64,000 bases of DNA from positions 3,361,501 to 3,425,500 of the forward strand of contig NZ_CP020474.1 in assembly GCF_002080415.1 (NCBI RefSeq), written 5' to 3'. Below are positions 61,950 to 64,000 of this stretch, in pieces. Source of the DNA: Roseovarius mucosus (GTDB lineage: Bacteria > Pseudomonadota > Alphaproteobacteria > Rhodobacterales > Rhodobacteraceae). Made by a program: the position numbers and the translations under genes. Position 1 is the first letter of the stretch. The number at the start of each line of letters is the position of its first letter. Under the pieces are notes generated by a model, which was not told where the DNA came from, did no database searches, and was given only the letters and a program-made list of their open reading frames with translations.

Positions 61950-62840
61950 ATGGATCGCCCGGACCTGCCTCTGAACGGACTCCGCGTGTTCGAGGCGGCC
62001 TATAGGCAGGGTAGTTTCACCCGCGCCGCCATAGAGTTGCGCGTCACCCAAGCCGCGGTCAGCCATCAGGTGGCACGGCTCGAGGACCGGCTCGGCGTCA
62101 CATTGTTCGTGCGCGCATCCGGCGGATTGGTGCCGACCGATGAGGGCAGGGCGCTGTACCCTGTTCTGGAACACGGCTTCGACGCAATGGCGCGAACGCT
62201 CGACCGCATTACCGGACATCGCCACATCGAGACGTTGAAGATCGGTGTTGTCACGACCTTTGCCGTCGGTTGGCTTTGGCCGCGTCTGCCTGAGTTCCGG
62301 CAGGAGCATCCGTCGATTGACCTTCGCATCTCGACCAACAACAACCGCGTCGAGATCCTGCGCGAGGGGCTCGACATGGCGATCCGCTATGGCAGCGGTT
62401 CCTGGACCGGGCTTGAGTCTGACGTGCTGCTTGAGGCTCCGCTCGCACCGCTGTGTGCGCCGTCGATGGCCGAATATCTGACGACCCCTGAAAGCCTCAG
62501 CCGCGAGGTCCTGCTGCGGAGCTATCGCAGCGACGAATGGCCGCGCTGGTTTGCAGAGGCAGGGGCACTCTGTCCGCCACTGACCGGTCCGATATTCGAT
62601 TCCTCGCTCGCCATGGCCGAGATTGCATCGGATGGCGGGGGCGTGGCGCTCCTCCCGGTGGAAATGTTCACACGCCGCATTGCGGATGGGCGGTTGGTTC
62701 AGCCGTTCTCGACGATGGTGTCTGCGAGTAGGTATTGCCTGACATGGCCTGCGGACCGACCGCCTACACCTGCCATGCGAGATTTCAGAAGTTGGCTGCT
62801 TACTGCATCGGCAGAACCAGCCTTAGGCACCAGTGCCTAG
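61950..62840 (+). CDS. ampR: AmpR-like LysR regulator of the beta-lactamase
   Basis: A 296-residue LTTR strongly like AmpR: LPLNGLRVFEAAYRQGSF, AAIELRVTQAAVSHQVARLE, LKIGVVTTFAVGWLWP, LRISTNNNRVEILREGLD and FDSSLAMAEIASDGGGVALL follow the AmpR sequence closely. It senses cell-wall precursors or fragments and switches the lactamase. GGAG eight bases upstream favours ATG 61950 over 61944. Divergent from bla. Confidence 0.93.
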   Translation: MDRPDLPLNGLRVFEAAYRQGSFTRAAIELRVTQAAVSHQVARLEDRLGVTLFVRASGGLVPTDEGRALYPVLEHGFDAMARTLDRITGHRHIETLKIGVVTTFAVGWLWPRLPEFRQEHPSIDLRISTNNNRVEILREGLDMAIRYGSGSWTGLESDVLLEAPLAPLCAPSMAEYLTTPESLSREVLLRSYRSDEWPRWFAEAGALCPPLTGPIFDSSLAMAEIASDGGGVALLPVEMFTRRIADGRLVQPFSTMVSASRYCLTWPADRPPTPAMRDFRSWLLTASAEPALGTSA

Positions 62841-62971
62841 CACCTGTATCCACCAGCACTTCGGGATCGTCCAATCTGAGGGTTCTCGCAGCCTGCGGGC
62901 ATGATCTGGCTTAGTCAGTGATCATGGTGGCGCGTGGCGAGCCAAAAGAACAGCTACCCTCTTGCGCTCAC

Positions 62972-63013
62972 TGTCACTAAGTGACATCTAGTGTCCATGT
63001 CACTTAGTGACAT
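62972..63013. promoter_or_regulatory. Tandem palindromic operators before TetR gene
   Basis: TGTCACTAAGTGACA (62972-62986) and ATGTCACTTAGTGACAT (62997-63013) are two perfect palindromes sharing the core TGTCACTWAGTGACA, centres 26 bp apart. They lie about 90-130 bp before the TetR gene. Two operators of this quality point to cooperative repression. Confidence 0.8.
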
Positions 63014-63100
63014 AGGTGGTGTGGGTGCGGCGAAACTGTTCACTTGCCCGACGAGAAAAACAACCCACTGGCACCCTCGTGAGGGAACGGAGGCCACAGA

Positions 63101-63718
63101 GTGACAGACGGATCGAGACTAGAGGACGCGCGGCTCGACGTATCCCGACATGCAGCAAGGCTGTTCTGGGAGAAGGGCTTTGATGCGACCAGCGGTGACG
63201 ACATAGCCGCCGCGGCTGGCATCTCGACGCGAACTGTCTGGCGATACTTCCGATCCAAGGAAGCCTGCGTCGAACCGGTGTTGAAAGTCAGCGAATTGCG
63301 CTTCGCGGCACTGCTCGGCCAATGGCCGAAAACCGAAAGCATCGACCAATTCCTGGCCCGGTCCATGACGGTATTCATCTCTGACGATGCCTTCGTCCGC
63401 GACAGCATTGCCGCTGTCCGGATCCTCGCGATCCTGCACCGCGAACCGGCCCTGCGCTCGGCCTGGCTCATGGCGTGTCACGCGGCGGAGATGGAGCTAA
63501 TCGGCGTCGTCGCTGACCGTGCGGCGCGAACTGCGGACGATTTCGAGGTCAGGCTCTGCGCCGCTGCCATCACAGCAGCGATGCGCCTTGTGGACGAAGA
63601 GATCAGCGCGGCCGTGATCAACGGCGGTATGCACGTGACGTCTGAGGAGGCGACGGCCCGCATCCTTTCGGCGATCCGGGCCGCCGCGACACTCCCCATC
63701 TGCGACGCCGTCGCCTGA
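63101..63718 (+). CDS. TetR/AcrR family regulator (second)
   Basis: A 205-residue regulator with an N-terminal HTH (SGDDIAAAAGISTRTVWRYF) and an all-helical C-terminal domain. GTG start at 63101 follows GGAGGCCACAGA. The tandem palindromes upstream make autoregulation likely; the downstream peptidase may be the second target. Confidence 0.9.
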   Translation: MTDGSRLEDARLDVSRHAARLFWEKGFDATSGDDIAAAAGISTRTVWRYFRSKEACVEPVLKVSELRFAALLGQWPKTESIDQFLARSMTVFISDDAFVRDSIAAVRILAILHREPALRSAWLMACHAAEMELIGVVADRAARTADDFEVRLCAAAITAAMRLVDEEISAAVINGGMHVTSEEATARILSAIRAAATLPICDAVA

Positions 63719-63772
63719 CGGCGGCAGCCCACTCGGGCCAGCGCGTCCGAAAGGAAAAAAGGAAACATCACC

Positions 63773-64000
63773 ATGACAGCACGAAGCAGCCGGCCCGCCG
63801 GGCGCATATCCATCCGCCGATTGCGCCAAGAGATGTCCGAGCGACAGGGGCGTCTCTCGGTGACGCAGCACCTTCTTGGCGCTGCCGCCACGGCGCTGCT
63901 CCTGTTCAACGCCCCCGCCTTTGCAGAGGATGATATGCCAATGACCTATCCGGACACACGTCAGACCGTTACCGAAGAGGTGCATTTCGGCGTCACCGTC
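63773..64000 (+). CDS. S9 prolyl-oligopeptidase-like peptidase, N-terminal part
   Basis: 76 residues, cut by the window edge. A long basic N terminus and hydrophobic stretch (LLGAAATALLLFNAPAFAED) look like a signal peptide. YPDTRQTVTEEVHFGVTV matches the start of the beta-propeller of S9A peptidases (Y-P-x-T-R then G-V-x-V before DPYRWLE). AAGGAAAC precedes the ATG. The catalytic part lies beyond 64000. Confidence 0.7.
   Translation, partial: MTARSSRPAGRISIRRLRQEMSERQGRLSVTQHLLGAAATALLLFNAPAFAEDDMPMTYPDTRQTVTEEVHFGVTV

Noticed and set aside
1..64000. CRISPR arrays, rRNA genes, riboswitches and phage genes.
   Set aside because: No regularly spaced repeats, no rRNA-like sequence and no phage structural genes were seen; riboswitch folds could not be tested without computation.

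Overview
The window looks like a piece of a Rhodobacterales (roseobacter-type) alphaproteobacterial chromosome. The basis is gene content (bifunctional PutA beside an Lrp-type PutR, a HIG1-type twin-helix protein, a GFA-fold protein, alphaproteobacterial ParC) and high GC with strong GC3 bias. No rRNA operon, CRISPR array or intact insertion sequence is visible. Taxonomy below order level cannot be read from the sequence alone.

Positions 1-11.6 kb read as ordinary core chromosome: a HIG1 protein, an SDR, an SH3 protein, parC, an inositol monophosphatase, a small secreted protein, GFA and rhomboid genes, a LysE exporter, putA/putR and tRNA-Leu(UAA). From the tRNA onward the content becomes accessory: transporters, oxidoreductases, many regulators, paralogous families and at least eight broken gene pieces.

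Segment 12-24.7 kb holds a MATE exporter, an isochorismatase-family hydrolase, a Tat-exported molybdenum hydroxylase pair with a divergent AraC regulator, and an RpiR-controlled operon (polar amino-acid ABC importer plus aspartase) that looks like an acidic amino-acid uptake and deamination unit. An IS6-type transposase stub closes it. Segment 25-44 kb holds a second MATE exporter, an acetolactate-synthase-like enzyme with an aldehyde dehydrogenase, a monooxygenase-fold protein, a quinone oxidoreductase, an XapX/MFS/hydrolase/GST/ring-cleaving-dioxygenase operon, a second amino-acid ABC importer, a DUF5996-GNAT fusion and a catalase. Segment 44-57.5 kb, next to an AraC regulator, holds further XapX, isochorismatase-like, alpha/beta-hydrolase, pirin, ring-cleaving dioxygenase, HlyD and amidohydrolase genes mixed with remnants. 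Segment 57.4-64 kb is a run of regulator/target pairs: TetR with an NTF2 protein, LysR with an SDR, AmpR with a class A beta-lactamase, and TetR with an S9 peptidase that runs off the end.

The main discovery is a shared promoter signature. The 13-mer GCAAGATCGGCAC occurs exactly four times, and variants occur twice more. Each copy is followed 20 bp later by a second GCA(A/G) box and, in five of six cases exactly 55 nt after the first base, by a -10-like hexamer. The six promoters lie upstream of the acetolactate-synthase/aldehyde-dehydrogenase operon, a small ORF plus quinone oxidoreductase, two XapX loci, a YcaC-like hydrolase, and the Tat-exported hydrolase that heads the 49-56 kb gene run. 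This looks like one AraC-type regulon for handling quinones, aldehydes and other electrophiles, with the AraC gene at 44243-45154 as the obvious candidate regulator. A natural fusion of MhqO-like and MhqD-like domains in the same set supports the quinone idea.
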